A DNA stretch of 64,000 nt from Arabiibacter massiliensis (GCF_900169505.1 NZ_LT827021.1:2635400-2699399); one strand, 5' to 3'. Counted from the first letter of the stretch, positions 40,363 to 50,535 are shown. Made by a program: numbers and translations. Notes: generated from the letters alone by a model not told the origin.

Positions 40363-43300
40363 TCACACCCCGTGCATGCGGAAGCGGGCTTTGCCTTCCT
40401 TCTTGGCCTCGTAGAGGGCGGTGTCGGCGCGGTCGTATACGGTGGTGAAGTCCACGCCGTTCTCGGGAACCATGGCGATGCCGGCCGACACCGACAGCTC
40501 CACGGTCTTCCCGCCCGAGGCGGCGGCGTGCCAGCGGTTCCCGCAGAGCGCGGCCACCCGGTGCCTGATATCGTCGGCGGAGATGTCCTCGCAGTACACG
40601 ATGAACTCGTCGCCGCCCCAGCGGCAGATGAGGTCGCCCTTGCGGAAGGCGGCCTTCAAGTGCTTGCCGATGCCCGAGAGCACCGAGTCGCCGCACAGGT
40701 GCCCGTAGCGGTCGTTGATGCTCTTGAAGTCGTCCAGATCGACGATGACGAAGGCCCCGGCGATGTTGTTCTCCGCGGCGCGGGCGAACAGGCTGAGCAG
40801 GCGCGCCGAGCCCGTGTCGCGATTGAGCAGGCCGGTGAGCGCGTCGTGCTCGGCGCGTTTTTGCAGGCTGAGTTCGCGGCGCTTGCGCTCGTCGATGTCC
40901 ATCACGTAGAGGTAGGCGTACACATCGGGGCGCTCCGGGAAGCGCATGAGGTGGTAGCGCAGCTCGGTCCATCGCTCGCCCGGCTCCTCCGCGTCGGCGT
41001 CCGTGCGCTGCCGGTACTCCACCATGCGCGAGCTCACGCCGTTCTCGAAGTCCTCCAGCATGCGCTGCGGGTCGAGCAGCGCTTCGACCGCCTGCGCGTC
41101 CCGCTCGTCGGGGCTCACGAAGGAGCGGATCGTCTCCCGCACGTCGAAGCGCCCCCAATCCTGGAAGCGCATGCCCAGGCGCCGCTCGAGCAGCGCGCGG
41201 TCGTCGGCGTCGAGGAATGCGCCGCGCGTGAGGTTGACGCACCAATGGTGCGCCGACCGGGCGCTGAGCAGCTCGAAGATGCGCCCCTTGTCGCTCACAA
41301 CGCTGAGCGAGGCCATCTCGCGGCGCTGCCGGTCGGTCGCGTCCTCCACCGCGGCGTAGAACAGGCGCCGATCCTCTTGGCGGCTGAGGAAGAACACGCG
41401 CATCTTCAGCCACATGAGCTCGCCCGACAGGCGGTAGCGGCGCACGACGCCCTCCGCGCCCGACACCGGGTGCAGCTCGGCCTGGCGGAACAGCTCCATG
41501 ACGGCGGGCAGGTCGTCGGGGTGCACCTGCTTCCAGATGACGGTCTGGCGCTCCTTGAGGTCCACCGGGTTGCAGCCGGTCACGCGGTAGTATTCGTTGT
41601 TCACCTGCATGATCTCGAAATGGTCGTCGTGCACGGCGTACACGGCCATGCCGCCGATCAGGTTGTCGATGATGGCGCGGCTCATCTCGTCCTCGTGCAC
41701 GAGCACGTCCATGTCGATCATCTCGATCGCGGGGCTCAGCACTCCGCGGTAATCGATGACGCCCTCCACCGTGAGCAGCTCCTCGAGCGATTCCCGGTCC
41801 ATGGGCCGGTGGAAGTAGTACCCCTGCGCGTAGTCGCAGCCGATGTTGCGCAGGAATTCCACCTGTTCGGCGGTCTCCGCGCCCTCGGCGATGATGCGCA
41901 GGTCCATGAGGCGCGCCATGGACACGATGGCCTCCAGGATGCTCTCGCCGCGCTGCGCGTCGCGCTCGCGGCTGAGGAACCCCATGTCGATCTTGATGAT
42001 GTCCACGTTGATGCTCTTGAGCATGTTGAGGGACGAGTATCCGCTGCCGAAGTCGTCCATGAGGATGGTGAAGCCGAGCTCCTTGAGCCGGTTCACCGCC
42101 TCGGCCATCTTCTCGTCCTCCGCGTAGGCGCTCTCCGTGATCTCGAGCTCCAGCAGCGAGCGGTCCAGCCCGTAGCGCGTGACCAGCTCCTCGAGGGTGT
42201 CCACGACGTCGATGGCGTACAGGTCGGCGCGCGAGATGTTCACCGACACGGGGATGGGCCGGCCGCCCTGGTCGATCCACGAGCGGATGTGCCGGCACGC
42301 CTCGTCCCACGCATACAGATCGAGGCTCGCGATGAAGCCGTTGCGCTCGAGCACGGGGATGAACTCGCCGGGCATCACCAGGCCGCGCTCGGGATGCTGC
42401 CAGCGGATGAGCGCCTCGAGCCCCACCACGCGGCCGGTGCGCGTGCTGCACTGCGGCTGGAAGTACAGGATGAACTCGCGGTTCTTGAGCGCCTGCTTCA
42501 CCTCGAGCAGGATCTTCGCCTCGCTCTCGAGCTCCTCGGCCATGGATGTGCGGTACCGCGCCACCTGCTTGGCGTAGGAGGCCTTCACCGAGTTCATGGC
42601 GATCATGGCGTGGTCGCAGGCGGTGACCACCGACTGGCCTGCGGCGATCGCGCACACGCCGAGCGCGGGTTGGAAGCCGATGGTGTCCTCGGTGTCGAAG
42701 GGCGGCTTCTTGAGCTCCCGCTCGACGAGTTCTTCCGTGATGGTGCCGAGCGGCACGATGAGCGCGAAGTCATCGCCGCCCAGGTAACCGGCGATGCCGC
42801 CGAACCGTTGCGCAGCGCGCTCCAGCCGCCTGGCGATGGCCCGCAGGATGGCGTCGCCGGCTTCGCGCCCGTGCCATTCGTTGTAGATCTTGAAGTGCTC
42901 GATGTCGATGTACAGGGCCTCGAAGCGGGCGTCGGGGCGGGCGGCCGTGAAGGCCTCCGCCTTGTCGTAGAACGTCGAGGCGTTGTAGAGCCCTGTGAGC
43001 TGGTCGCGCTCCCGCAAAAGCTGGATCTGCGACGCCTCGGCGTGCCGGTCGCGCTCGCGCACGTCTTGGTCCACGTCGGAGACGAAGCACATGACCACCG
43101 CCTCGCCGCCCGTCCCGCGCTTCACCGGCACGATGGACTGCCGCGCCCAGGTCCAGTCCCCCGAGGCGAGCTTCTTGCGGAACTCCCCGTGCAGCGAGCC
43201 TCCCGCCGCGTCGAGGCGCTCGATGAGCGTGGTCAGGTCCCATAGCTCCTCGAAGCGCGCGCGGTCCTCCGGGTGGATCAAGTGGGCGGCCACCTCGTCG

Positions 43301-43773
43301 TGCAGGTCGGCCAGGCGGCCTTCGAGCGGCGGGATGGCGTACTTGCCCGGCTCGTGGTAGAGCACCTTGTACGCGTCGTCGGTGAGGTTGAGCTCGAACA
43401 GCTCGTCGTAGGAGGAGGGCTCGCTCAGCGCGGCGAACAGGCCGCGGCTGTGCTCGTCGATGGGGCAGCCCGAGAACAGCACGCAGGGGCCCTGGTCGAA
43501 CCAGTCCAGCTCGAGGCAGGTGATCTCGTACCACTGGTCGTGGCGGGCGCTGTAGATGACGCTTTGCGCGGCGTGGCATCCTTGGTCCGCCTTCCAGGTG
43601 CAGTCGGCGCAGGGCTCGGCGTTGCCACGGAAGCAGACGTAGCACTTCTCGCCGATGCGCCCGCCGGGAAAGACCGTGCGCGCGGCGCGATCCATGTACA
43701 CCACGTCGTAGTCGCGGTTGATTACATACGTGTGGCCGCTCTTCGACGGCTCCTTGCCACGGGTGGCCGGCAT
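40363..43773 (-). CDS. PAS-GGDEF-EAL-PAS-GGDEF cyclic-di-GMP protein with Cys-rich N-terminus
   Basis: 1136 aa, soluble. The N-terminus has a Cys cluster (C44, C47, C55, C58) in a PAS-like region, then a PAS domain; GGDEF 1 (DQLTGLYNAS, YLGGDDF near residue 332), EAL (EALIRWQHP near 453, VSVNIS, MDDFGSGYSSL, ITESAYA), PAS (about 690-900) and GGDEF 2 (DALTGLLNRD, RWGGDEF near 1053). Both GGDEF motifs and the EAL look intact, so it could make and break c-di-GMP. The Cys cluster may bind iron or zinc and sense redox state. The start at 43773 has AGGAG upstream. Confidence 0.9.
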   Translation of the reverse strand: MPATRGKEPSKSGHTYVINRDYDVVYMDRAARTVFPGGRIGEKCYVCFRGNAEPCADCTWKADQGCHAAQSVIYSARHDQWYEITCLELDWFDQGPCVLFSGCPIDEHSRGLFAALSEPSSYDELFELNLTDDAYKVLYHEPGKYAIPPLEGRLADLHDEVAAHLIHPEDRARFEELWDLTTLIERLDAAGGSLHGEFRKKLASGDWTWARQSIVPVKRGTGGEAVVMCFVSDVDQDVRERDRHAEASQIQLLRERDQLTGLYNASTFYDKAEAFTAARPDARFEALYIDIEHFKIYNEWHGREAGDAILRAIARRLERAAQRFGGIAGYLGGDDFALIVPLGTITEELVERELKKPPFDTEDTIGFQPALGVCAIAAGQSVVTACDHAMIAMNSVKASYAKQVARYRTSMAEELESEAKILLEVKQALKNREFILYFQPQCSTRTGRVVGLEALIRWQHPERGLVMPGEFIPVLERNGFIASLDLYAWDEACRHIRSWIDQGGRPIPVSVNISRADLYAIDVVDTLEELVTRYGLDRSLLELEITESAYAEDEKMAEAVNRLKELGFTILMDDFGSGYSSLNMLKSINVDIIKIDMGFLSRERDAQRGESILEAIVSMARLMDLRIIAEGAETAEQVEFLRNIGCDYAQGYYFHRPMDRESLEELLTVEGVIDYRGVLSPAIEMIDMDVLVHEDEMSRAIIDNLIGGMAVYAVHDDHFEIMQVNNEYYRVTGCNPVDLKERQTVIWKQVHPDDLPAVMELFRQAELHPVSGAEGVVRRYRLSGELMWLKMRVFFLSRQEDRRLFYAAVEDATDRQRREMASLSVVSDKGRIFELLSARSAHHWCVNLTRGAFLDADDRALLERRLGMRFQDWGRFDVRETIRSFVSPDERDAQAVEALLDPQRMLEDFENGVSSRMVEYRQRTDADAEEPGERWTELRYHLMRFPERPDVYAYLYVMDIDERKRRELSLQKRAEHDALTGLLNRDTGSARLLSLFARAAENNIAGAFVIVDLDDFKSINDRYGHLCGDSVLSGIGKHLKAAFRKGDLICRWGGDEFIVYCEDISADDIRHRVAALCGNRWHAAASGGKTVELSVSAGIAMVPENGVDFTTVYDRADTALYEAKKEGKARFRMHGV

Positions 43774-43867
43774 GGGGTTCTCCTGTTCTCGGGCCCGATG
43801 CCCCCCATTGTAGTGCCTTGGTGTAGGTTTGTCTTGGGATATTTCCCGTGCGCGCCTGCGCGTCCCC

Positions 43868-43900
43868 TGTCCCAAATGGGGACAGTCCCCATTTGGGACA
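43868..43900. repeat. 33-bp GGGGACAGTCCCC palindrome, copy 1
   Basis: A palindrome with arms TGTCCCAAATGGGGAC / GTCCCCATTTGGGACA around a central base. Further copies are at 50574, 55618 and 57073. Such hairpins are commonly scattered between genes as REP-type repeats. Confidence 0.75.
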
Positions 43901-43919
43901 TTTTGACTCCCCCGGTTGC

Positions 43920-44047
43920 GGCAGGAATTTGCGGCTGTGGCACGCGCGGCGCATTCGCGAAATTCGCGACCTGGGAAAACGTCGGCGGCTGGTCGTCCGA
44001 GAGGCCCGAATCCCGTCCGATCCGTGCCACAGCCGCACATTCCTGCC
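43920..44047. repeat. 128-bp element with 24-bp terminal inverted repeats, copy 2
   Basis: Arms at 43920-43943 (begin GGCAGGAATTTGCGG) and 44024-44047 are inverted copies with one mismatch. The interior segment CGACCTGGGAAAACGTCG at 43967-43984 is the complement of a segment in copy 1 (8863-8989). Length differs by one base. The element lies just past the stop codon of the LuxR-type gene. Confidence 0.7.
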
Positions 44048-44081
44048 ACTTGGTTGGAGCGACTGGCAGTACCTCCGTGCG

Positions 44082-45557
44082 CTATGCCCGGCGATCCTCG
44101 CGGGCCTCGATCACGTCCAGGAGCTCCTGCTTGCTGTGGACGTCGAGCTTCTGGTAGATGTGGCGCAGGTGCGTGGTCACGGTGCCGCGCGACAGGTAGA
44201 GCTCCTCCTGGATGCGGGTGCTCGAGCGGCCCTTCGCGAACAGGATCATGATCTCGGTCTCCTTCGGCGACAGGCCGTACTCGCCGGCCACCTCCTTGCA
44301 GCGGTCCTGGAACCGCTGGCGCTTCGGCTCGGCGGCGCCCTCCTTGTCCTCGTCGCCCTTCGCCAGCGCGATGAGGTCGCTCTCGTTGAACACGAACATA
44401 TACGAGATGAGGATGGCCAGCGTGGCCAGCAGCGCGATCAGGCTGAGCGTCTGCGGCTGAAACGGCGCGAACGCGCATACGGCCTGGCCGGCGGCCGAGC
44501 CCAACAGCACGCCGAGCGTCACCATGCCCCAGCCGATGCCGAACACCATGTGCGACGACAGCCGGTAGGTGAACGAGATGTCCGCGAGCAGTATCCAGAT
44601 GAGCACGTTGAACGTGCCGTAGCCCGTGAGCGCGATGGTGCTCTCGATCTCCGAGTAGCCGGTGAACACGGGCAGCAGCATGAAGAACACGGCCATCACC
44701 AGCATCACCGAGCGGTACACCGGCCGCAGCCCCGTCTCGCGCGAGAACAGGACGCACCCGTAGATGATGGCCATCGTGAGCAGACTCGACCACAGCAGCG
44801 GGAAGCGGTAGAAGCTCTCGGCCGACGCGCCGATGGACGTCATGAACACCGCGCGCACCACGCCGTCGGCCAGCCCGATGAGGCACGCGCAGATGCCGAT
44901 CTTCCACGAGAACGTGCCCAGATGGATGGCGAAGGGCTTCACGGCTGGCTCGCGCGCGGGCGACCAGGCCTTCATCTTCACGAACAGGATCCATCCCGAT
45001 ACCGCGGGCAGAAGCGCGCACACGATGCACGCCGCCACCGAGGGCAGTCCCAGCACCACGGGGAACAGCGCGGCCGCGATGAAGAAGGCGAGCGGCGCCT
45101 CGAACGAGGTGCGCCGCGGGTCGAGGTTGCGGTAGAGCTCGCCGTAGCCGAGGTCGATGATGCCCGACCCCACGCCGGTGAGCAGCGCGCCGGCCAGGCA
45201 GAGCGCGACCTCGGGGGCTCCCGGCAGCGTGGCCGAGGCCAACGCGAGCGTGCCAGCCACGATGAGCACGGGCCCGAGCGCGCGGAACGACGGCCGCCCG
45301 ATGAGCACGGCGAAGCGCTCGTGCCACACAGCGCTCGCCAGCAGCGTCGCGCACAGCATGACGGTGGATCCGAGGTAGGCGATGCTCGGCACCGTCTGGC
45401 CGTTCCAGGTCATCGAGCTGGCGGCGGTTCCCAGGAACATCAGGTACACCCACGCGCGCGCCATCGCGAACCCCAGCATGCGCAGGTTCAGCAGGCTGCG
45501 CGGCCGCGTCTGGCTCAGGCGCTCCCGCGCGATGGCGAACGGCGATGGCTGCTCCAC
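44082..45557 (-). CDS. Membrane-spanning LuxR-type regulator of the catechol-dehydroxylase-like operon
   Basis: 491 aa. About twelve TM helices (residues 25-390) are followed by a short charged linker and LuxR helix-turn-helix LSPKETEIMILFAKGRSSTRIQEELYLSRGTVTTHLRHIYQKLDVHSKQELLDVIE. In Eggerthella lenta, membrane LuxR proteins of this type are required for expression of catechol dehydroxylases. Its place, divergent from such a gene, fits this role. The inducing compound cannot be predicted. Confidence 0.9.
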   Translation of the reverse strand: MEQPSPFAIARERLSQTRPRSLLNLRMLGFAMARAWVYLMFLGTAASSMTWNGQTVPSIAYLGSTVMLCATLLASAVWHERFAVLIGRPSFRALGPVLIVAGTLALASATLPGAPEVALCLAGALLTGVGSGIIDLGYGELYRNLDPRRTSFEAPLAFFIAAALFPVVLGLPSVAACIVCALLPAVSGWILFVKMKAWSPAREPAVKPFAIHLGTFSWKIGICACLIGLADGVVRAVFMTSIGASAESFYRFPLLWSSLLTMAIIYGCVLFSRETGLRPVYRSVMLVMAVFFMLLPVFTGYSEIESTIALTGYGTFNVLIWILLADISFTYRLSSHMVFGIGWGMVTLGVLLGSAAGQAVCAFAPFQPQTLSLIALLATLAILISYMFVFNESDLIALAKGDEDKEGAAEPKRQRFQDRCKEVAGEYGLSPKETEIMILFAKGRSSTRIQEELYLSRGTVTTHLRHIYQKLDVHSKQELLDVIEAREDRRA

Positions 45558-45682
45558 GAGAATTCCCCCTCAAGATCCCGCCCTCGAACGCCCATTATAC
45601 CCCTCGGCAGCGCACCGGCACGGCTTCGGCGGCGAGTCAACCGCCTCGCGCCCGCATTCTGCCCACCAGGCATTTCGCCAAA

Positions 45683-45747
45683 ATCATGGGAAACGCATGA
45701 TGCTCCGCGCGCCCCGTGGCGAAAGTTTTCGCAGAAACGCATGATGC
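45683..45747. promoter_or_regulatory. Candidate LuxR operators upstream of the catechol-dehydroxylase-like gene
   Basis: A 19-bp dyad ATCATGGGAAACGCATGAT is at 45683-45701, and its right half recurs as GAAACGCATGATGC at 45734-45747. If CACACT (45767-45772) is the -10 element, the second site is centred about 43 bp before the start, as in module 1. Two sites could give cooperative activation. Confidence 0.5.
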
Positions 45748-45839
45748 GCGCCGCCCGCCGGCGGGCCACACTGGAGGGCATCCGGGAAGGCGGCAGGGGG
45801 CCGCCCTCCCCAGGAAACGAGACGGAAGAAGGAGGAGGA

Positions 45840-48800
45840 ATGGGCAAGCTCAACCTGACGCGTCGAGCGTTCGCGAAGCTCTCCGCCATGACCGGCGCGG
45901 CCATCGTCTGCGCGGCCGCCGCTCCGCACGCGGCGCTCGCCGAGGACGCCGCCGCGCCCGCCAAGGGCGACGACGTCAAGCGCGTGCGCACCTGCTGCCG
46001 CGGCTGCGGCAAGATGGAGTGCGGCGTGTGGGTGACCGTGCAGAACGGGCGCGCCGTGAAGGTGGAGGGCGACCAGTCGTCGTTCCAGTCGAGCGGCAAC
46101 TGCTGCGCCAAGTCGCAGTCGTCCATCCAGGCGGCGTACCACCCCCGACCGCATCTACCACCCCATGAAGCGCACCCGCCCCAAGGGCGAGGACCCGGGC
46201 TGGCAGCGCATCACGTGGGACGAGGCGATGCAGACCATCGGCGAGAAGTTCCAGGAGATCATCGACAAGAACGGCGGCCAGGCCATCTTCAACATGGCGG
46301 GCACGTCGCGCCAGTGGGTGTACGGGCCCTACGCGTTCTACAAGTGGCTGTTCGACACCCCGAACGCGCACGTGGCGTCCGAGATCTGCAAGGGCCCGCG
46401 CCGTTTGATGGGCTGGATCAGCTCGGTGGACGGCGCGCCGTGGATGGCGCTGCGCGACGGGCCGCGCGTGTACGTGCAGTGGGGCACCGCGCCCGAGAAC
46501 TCGAACTACGACGACTCGTGCCGCAACCTGGTTGACAAGATGACCTCGGCCGACGTACACATCTGCATCGACCCGCGCCTGTCCGGCTCGGGCAAGGAGG
46601 CCGACTACTGGCTGAACCTCAAGCCCGGCACCGACGGGGCGCTGGCGCTGTGCTGGCAGCACATCATCATCAAGCACGACCTGGTGGACTGGGAGTTCGT
46701 TAAGCGCTGGACCGACGCGTCGCTGCTGGTGGTGGAGGACATGGAGCCCACGGGCGGCCGCTACATCGACCTGTCCTCGCCCGTCCAGGTGCCGCCGCTT
46801 CAGGACCTCATCGGCACGAAGCTCAAGACGCGCCTGCTCAAGGAGAGCGACCTCAAGGAAGGCGGCAGCCCGCACAAGTTCTACGCGTGGAACAAGAAGG
46901 CCAACGATGGCGCGGGCGGCCTCGTGTACTGGGACGCCGACGCCACCCAGTGGGAGGGCTGCAACCACACGGCCCCCACGCGCGACCAGATGGAAGTGGT
47001 GTACAAGGGCACGTCGCAGGAGGGCTACCTGCCGCCCCTGTCCTACTGGGAGCTGGAGGAAGCCGGCATCGACTTCGATATGAAGGGCACGCACGAGGTG
47101 ACGCTTGTCGACGGCACGAAGCATACGGCCAAGCCCGTGTGGGCCTACCTCGAGGAATCCGTGGCCGAGTGCACGCCCGAGTGGTGCCAGGAGAAGACGG
47201 GCCTCGACCCCGCGCTCGTGGAGGAGGCGTGCCTCGTGTGGGCGACGCGCCCCGCCGGCCAGACCTACGGCAACGGCGGCATCCACCTGAACCTCGCCCC
47301 CGACCAGGTGGGCAACTGCACGCAGACCGTGCGCGCGGTGCTGCACCTGTCGTATATGACCGGCAACTTCGACGGCCCCGCCGGCAACCGCGGCCTCACC
47401 CGCACGCCGGTGGACGAGCAGGCCACCGCTGCGCCCGGCGCCAACATGCCGCAGGAGGTGAAGTGGACGCTCAAGGGCATGGAGGCCATCACGGGCGAGC
47501 CGCAGTGCCCGCCGTTCTACCTGACCGACGTGAAGCTGGAGCCCACGAACATCCCCGACCGCCGCGAGGTGCTCAGCAACATGGTGGGCGGCGAGAAGTT
47601 CCCCATCCTGCCGTATTACAACGAATGGGCCGACGCCACCTGCCTGTGGGAGGCGTGCCTCACCGGCGAGCCGTATCCGCTCAAGGGCGGCATCAACGAG
47701 TCTGGCTCGTTCATGAACATGTCCAACGCCACGATGGCGTGGGAAGCCCTGGCCACGCTCGACTTCTGGGTGGACATCAACATGTTCCATCACCCCGGCA
47801 CCGAGATGGCCGACATCCTGCTGCCGTGCCAGCATTGGATCGAGATCAACAACATCCGCGTGAGCCAGGGCGCGTCGGGCGGCATCGGTCTCACGCAGCG
47901 CGCCGTGGAGCCGCCGAGCGACACGAAGTTCGACTACGACATCAACCGCCTGATCTTCGAGGCGCTCGAGAAGCAGGGCAACCCCAACGGCACCTGGATG
48001 AACATCAAGGGCGACGGCCCCGGTGCGTACCATCACGACGAGCGCCTGGAGGACTGGTTCCAGGCCCACAACGAGAAGACCGGCTTCAACACGCCGTACC
48101 CGGGTTGCAAATGGGAGCACTTCGAGGACTTCAAGCAGGACTTCCAGGAGAACGGCTGGATCAACGCCAAGGAGATCGAGCCCGACCGCTGGGGAACGTA
48201 CCGCCGCTTCGAGACGGGCTGGATGCGCATGGGCAAGGACGCCTGCACGGCCACTCCGTGGTCGGTGGACGAGAAGGGCCAGCCGGTGAACAACTTCGGC
48301 TGCCCGACGCCCAACGCGCTCGTGGAGTTCTGGTCGATGGCGTTCGAGACGTTCTGCATCGACATGGCCAACGAGTTCGAGCCGGGCAAGTTCGACGTCG
48401 TCAAAGAGATGATGCCCAACTACGAGCCGCCCGCGTCTTCGGCCGATGGAGGCGTGATCGACCTCGAGGAGTACCCGATCGTCCTCACCACCGGCCGCCG
48501 CATCCCCGTGTACTTCCACAGCGAGCACCGGCAGCTGCCGTGGTGCCGCGAGCTCTGGCCGGCGCCGCGTCTGGAGATGAACCCCGAGGACGCCGCTGAG
48601 CTGGGCCTCGAGCAGGGCGACTGGGCCTGGATCGAGACCGAGTGGGGCAAGGTGCGCCAGTGCGTGGACCTCTACCACGGCATCGCGAAGGGCTGGGCCA
48701 ACGCCGAGCACGCGTGGTGGTTCCCGGAGCTTCCCGCGCCCACGCACGGCTGCATGCTGGCCAACATCGAGTGCATCTGGGACCCGCACGGCCAGGACAA

Positions 48801-48984
48801 GTTCATCAGCTCGCACCACATGCGCGGCGTGCCGGTGAAGATCTACAAGGCCACGCCCGAGAACTGCCCAGACGGCAAGGTGATCCCCTGCGCGCCGGAG
48901 GACGGCACCGAGATCATCTACGACGCGTCCGACCCGCGGCTGAAGGAATGGCTGCCCAACTACGAGATTCGAGAGGAGGCGTAA
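45840..48984 (+). pseudogene. Catechol-dehydroxylase-like molybdopterin enzyme with a +1 frameshift
   Basis: Reading across the shift gives about 1047 residues: Tat signal LTRRAFAKLSAM, [4Fe-4S] ligands in CCRGCGKMEC (C53, C56, C61) and GNCCAKSQ, then WQRITWDEAMQ, ICKGPRRLMGW, VYVQWGTAPENSNYDDSCR, GRRIPVYFHSEHRQLPWCREL and, near the C-terminus, DPRLKEWLPNYE. These match known gut catechol dehydroxylases (Dadh/Hcdh/Cadh type), which remove the para hydroxyl of catechols. At 46142-46146 there are five Cs where four would keep the frame; the upstream frame stops at 46535 and the downstream one has an ATG at 46165. It could be a true null allele or a sequencing error. Substrate not predictable. 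Confidence 0.82.
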
Positions 48985-48987
48985 ACC

Positions 48988-49653
48988 ATGACGCAGTATG
49001 CGATCGTCACCGATTTGAACCGGTGCGTCGGCTGCCTCGCCTGCATGGTGGCGTGCAAGGCCGTGAACAACGTGCCCATCGGGTCGTACTGGAACAAGGT
49101 GCTGCGCATCGGGCCCTCGCTGAAGGAGGGCGCGAAGGCGTCCAACGACGTGGAGATGTACTACCTGCCCGTGCAGTGCCAGCACTGCGCCGACCCCGAG
49201 TGCGTGAAGGTGTGCCCGACCGGCGCCTCGCAGAAGATGCCCGACGGCACCGTGCAGATCGACAAGTCCAAGTGCATCGGCTGCCAGTTCTGCGCGATGG
49301 CCTGCCCCTACAACGTGCGCTATCTGAACGAGGAGGAGCGCGTGGTGGAGAAGTGCACGCTCTGCGAGCAGATCGTGGGGCAGGGCGGGCTCCCGCAGTG
49401 CGTCATCCAGTGCGGCGGGCGCGCGAGGTTCTTCGGCGATAAGGAGAAGGGCATCGAGTCGTTCGAGGCGCCGGCCGTGGGCTACGACGTGGACCGCTCC
49501 TACGACAACCTGTACACGGGCAACCGCGTGACGCTCGGCGAGCTGGCGCAGCCCTTCGACGAGGCCACCGACCTGCACCATCTGCCCGACGTGGGCAACG
49601 GCCCCGAGTTCGCGTTCATCCTGCGCAACCGCGACTGGAAGGGAGATGAGTAG
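48988..49653 (+). CDS. Four-cluster [4Fe-4S] subunit of the catechol-dehydroxylase-like complex
   Basis: 221 aa. Cysteine groups CVGCLACMVACKAVNNVPIG, CQHCADPECVKVCP, CIGCQFCAMACPYNVR and CTLC...CVIQC bind four clusters. The C-terminal 60 residues (YDNLYTGNRVTLGELAQPFD...) are extra compared with DmsB. It starts three bases after the catalytic gene and two bases before the anchor gene, so the three form one operon. It would deliver electrons to the Mo enzyme. The gene is intact despite the frameshift upstream. Confidence 0.92.
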   Translation: MTQYAIVTDLNRCVGCLACMVACKAVNNVPIGSYWNKVLRIGPSLKEGAKASNDVEMYYLPVQCQHCADPECVKVCPTGASQKMPDGTVQIDKSKCIGCQFCAMACPYNVRYLNEEERVVEKCTLCEQIVGQGGLPQCVIQCGGRARFFGDKEKGIESFEAPAVGYDVDRSYDNLYTGNRVTLGELAQPFDEATDLHHLPDVGNGPEFAFILRNRDWKGDE

Positions 49654-49655
49654 CC

Positions 49656-50525
49656 ATGGAATTGCAATGGCCTTTGATCGTGTTCACGACCTTGGTGGCG
49701 TGGTCGGCGGGGCTCTTTGCGAGCCAGAGCCTGATGGCGCTGGTCGGAGCGGGGAAGAAGTCGCAGATGACGGCGTGGGTTGCGTCTGCGGTGCTGCTGG
49801 CCGTCGGCGGCGTGGCGGTGTTCTTCCATCTCGAGCACTGGGAGAGGATCTTCAACGGGTTCGGGCATCTGACGTCCGGCATTACCCAGGAGCTGATCGC
49901 CATCGTGGTGCTGGCCGTCGTGGCCGTGGTGTACCTGGTCATGATGCGGAAATCTTCTGATGGGGCCTCGGTTCCGAAGTGGCTGGCCGGCGTGTCGATC
50001 GCGGCGTGCGTGATCCTCGTAGCCGTCATGGCGCATAGCTACACCATGGCCGCGAGGCCTGCCTGGGACAGCGTGCTCTGGATCCTGTACGTCCTCGGCA
50101 ACGCCTGCGTCCTCGGCCCGTGCGCGATGGCCGTCATCATGTCGCTCAAGGGCGACGACGTCAAGCCCGTGGCGCTTCCGGCCCTCGTCGGCACGGCGAT
50201 CGCGGCCGTCACCGCTGTGGCGTTCGCCGCCTTCCTCCAGGCCTCTGGCGGCTCCTTCGCCGAGGTGGGCTTCTACTTCGACCCGACCCACCCGACCAAG
50301 GCCATGGCCGACGCGGCCGCGACGGTCGCGGGCCAGGCGCCCCTCCTCTGGGGCGGTGCCGTGGTCGTCGGCGCGATCGTGCCCCTGGTCGCCGCCTTCG
50401 TCGGCCGCAAGTCCGCCAACTGGAAGCTCTGGGGCTCCGCCGCGGTGGTCGCCGCCCTGATCGGCGCGGTCTGCCTCCGCGTCGCCTTCTACAACCTGGG
50501 CCTCAGCGTCTTCATGTTCTACTAG
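49656..50525 (+). CDS. DmsC-type membrane anchor of the catechol-dehydroxylase-like complex
   Basis: 289 aa with eight TM helices; MELQWPLIVFTTLVAWSAGLFASQSL and the VAVFFHLEHWERIFNGFGHLTSGITQE segment match DmsC-type anchors. It would link menaquinol oxidation to catechol dehydroxylation. GGGAGATGAG lies before the ATG. The operon ends here; inverted repeats and a large hairpin follow. Confidence 0.87.
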   Translation: MELQWPLIVFTTLVAWSAGLFASQSLMALVGAGKKSQMTAWVASAVLLAVGGVAVFFHLEHWERIFNGFGHLTSGITQELIAIVVLAVVAVVYLVMMRKSSDGASVPKWLAGVSIAACVILVAVMAHSYTMAARPAWDSVLWILYVLGNACVLGPCAMAVIMSLKGDDVKPVALPALVGTAIAAVTAVAFAAFLQASGGSFAEVGFYFDPTHPTKAMADAAATVAGQAPLLWGGAVVVGAIVPLVAAFVGRKSANWKLWGSAAVVAALIGAVCLRVAFYNLGLSVFMFY

Positions 50526-50535
50526 CGTTGAAAAT

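Larger units (their letters stand above)
43774..44081. other. Gene-free gap occupied by two repeat elements
   Basis: The 308-bp gap between the GGDEF/EAL gene and the LuxR regulator, both on the minus strand, holds the 33-bp palindrome at 43868-43900 and the 128-bp element at 43920-44047, separated by 19 bp. Nothing else was recognised. Confidence 0.6.

Noticed and set aside
43848..45839. Plus-strand coding sequence joined to the start of the catechol-dehydroxylase-like gene
   Set aside because: The frame is open through the region opposite the LuxR gene by chance; the real start is the Tat signal ATG at 45840.
45840..48984. Programmed frameshift explaining the break in the dehydroxylase-like gene
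   Set aside because: A +1 insertion in a C-run near codon 101 has no usual slippery sequence, stop codon or stimulatory structure that I can see; mutation or sequencing error is simpler.
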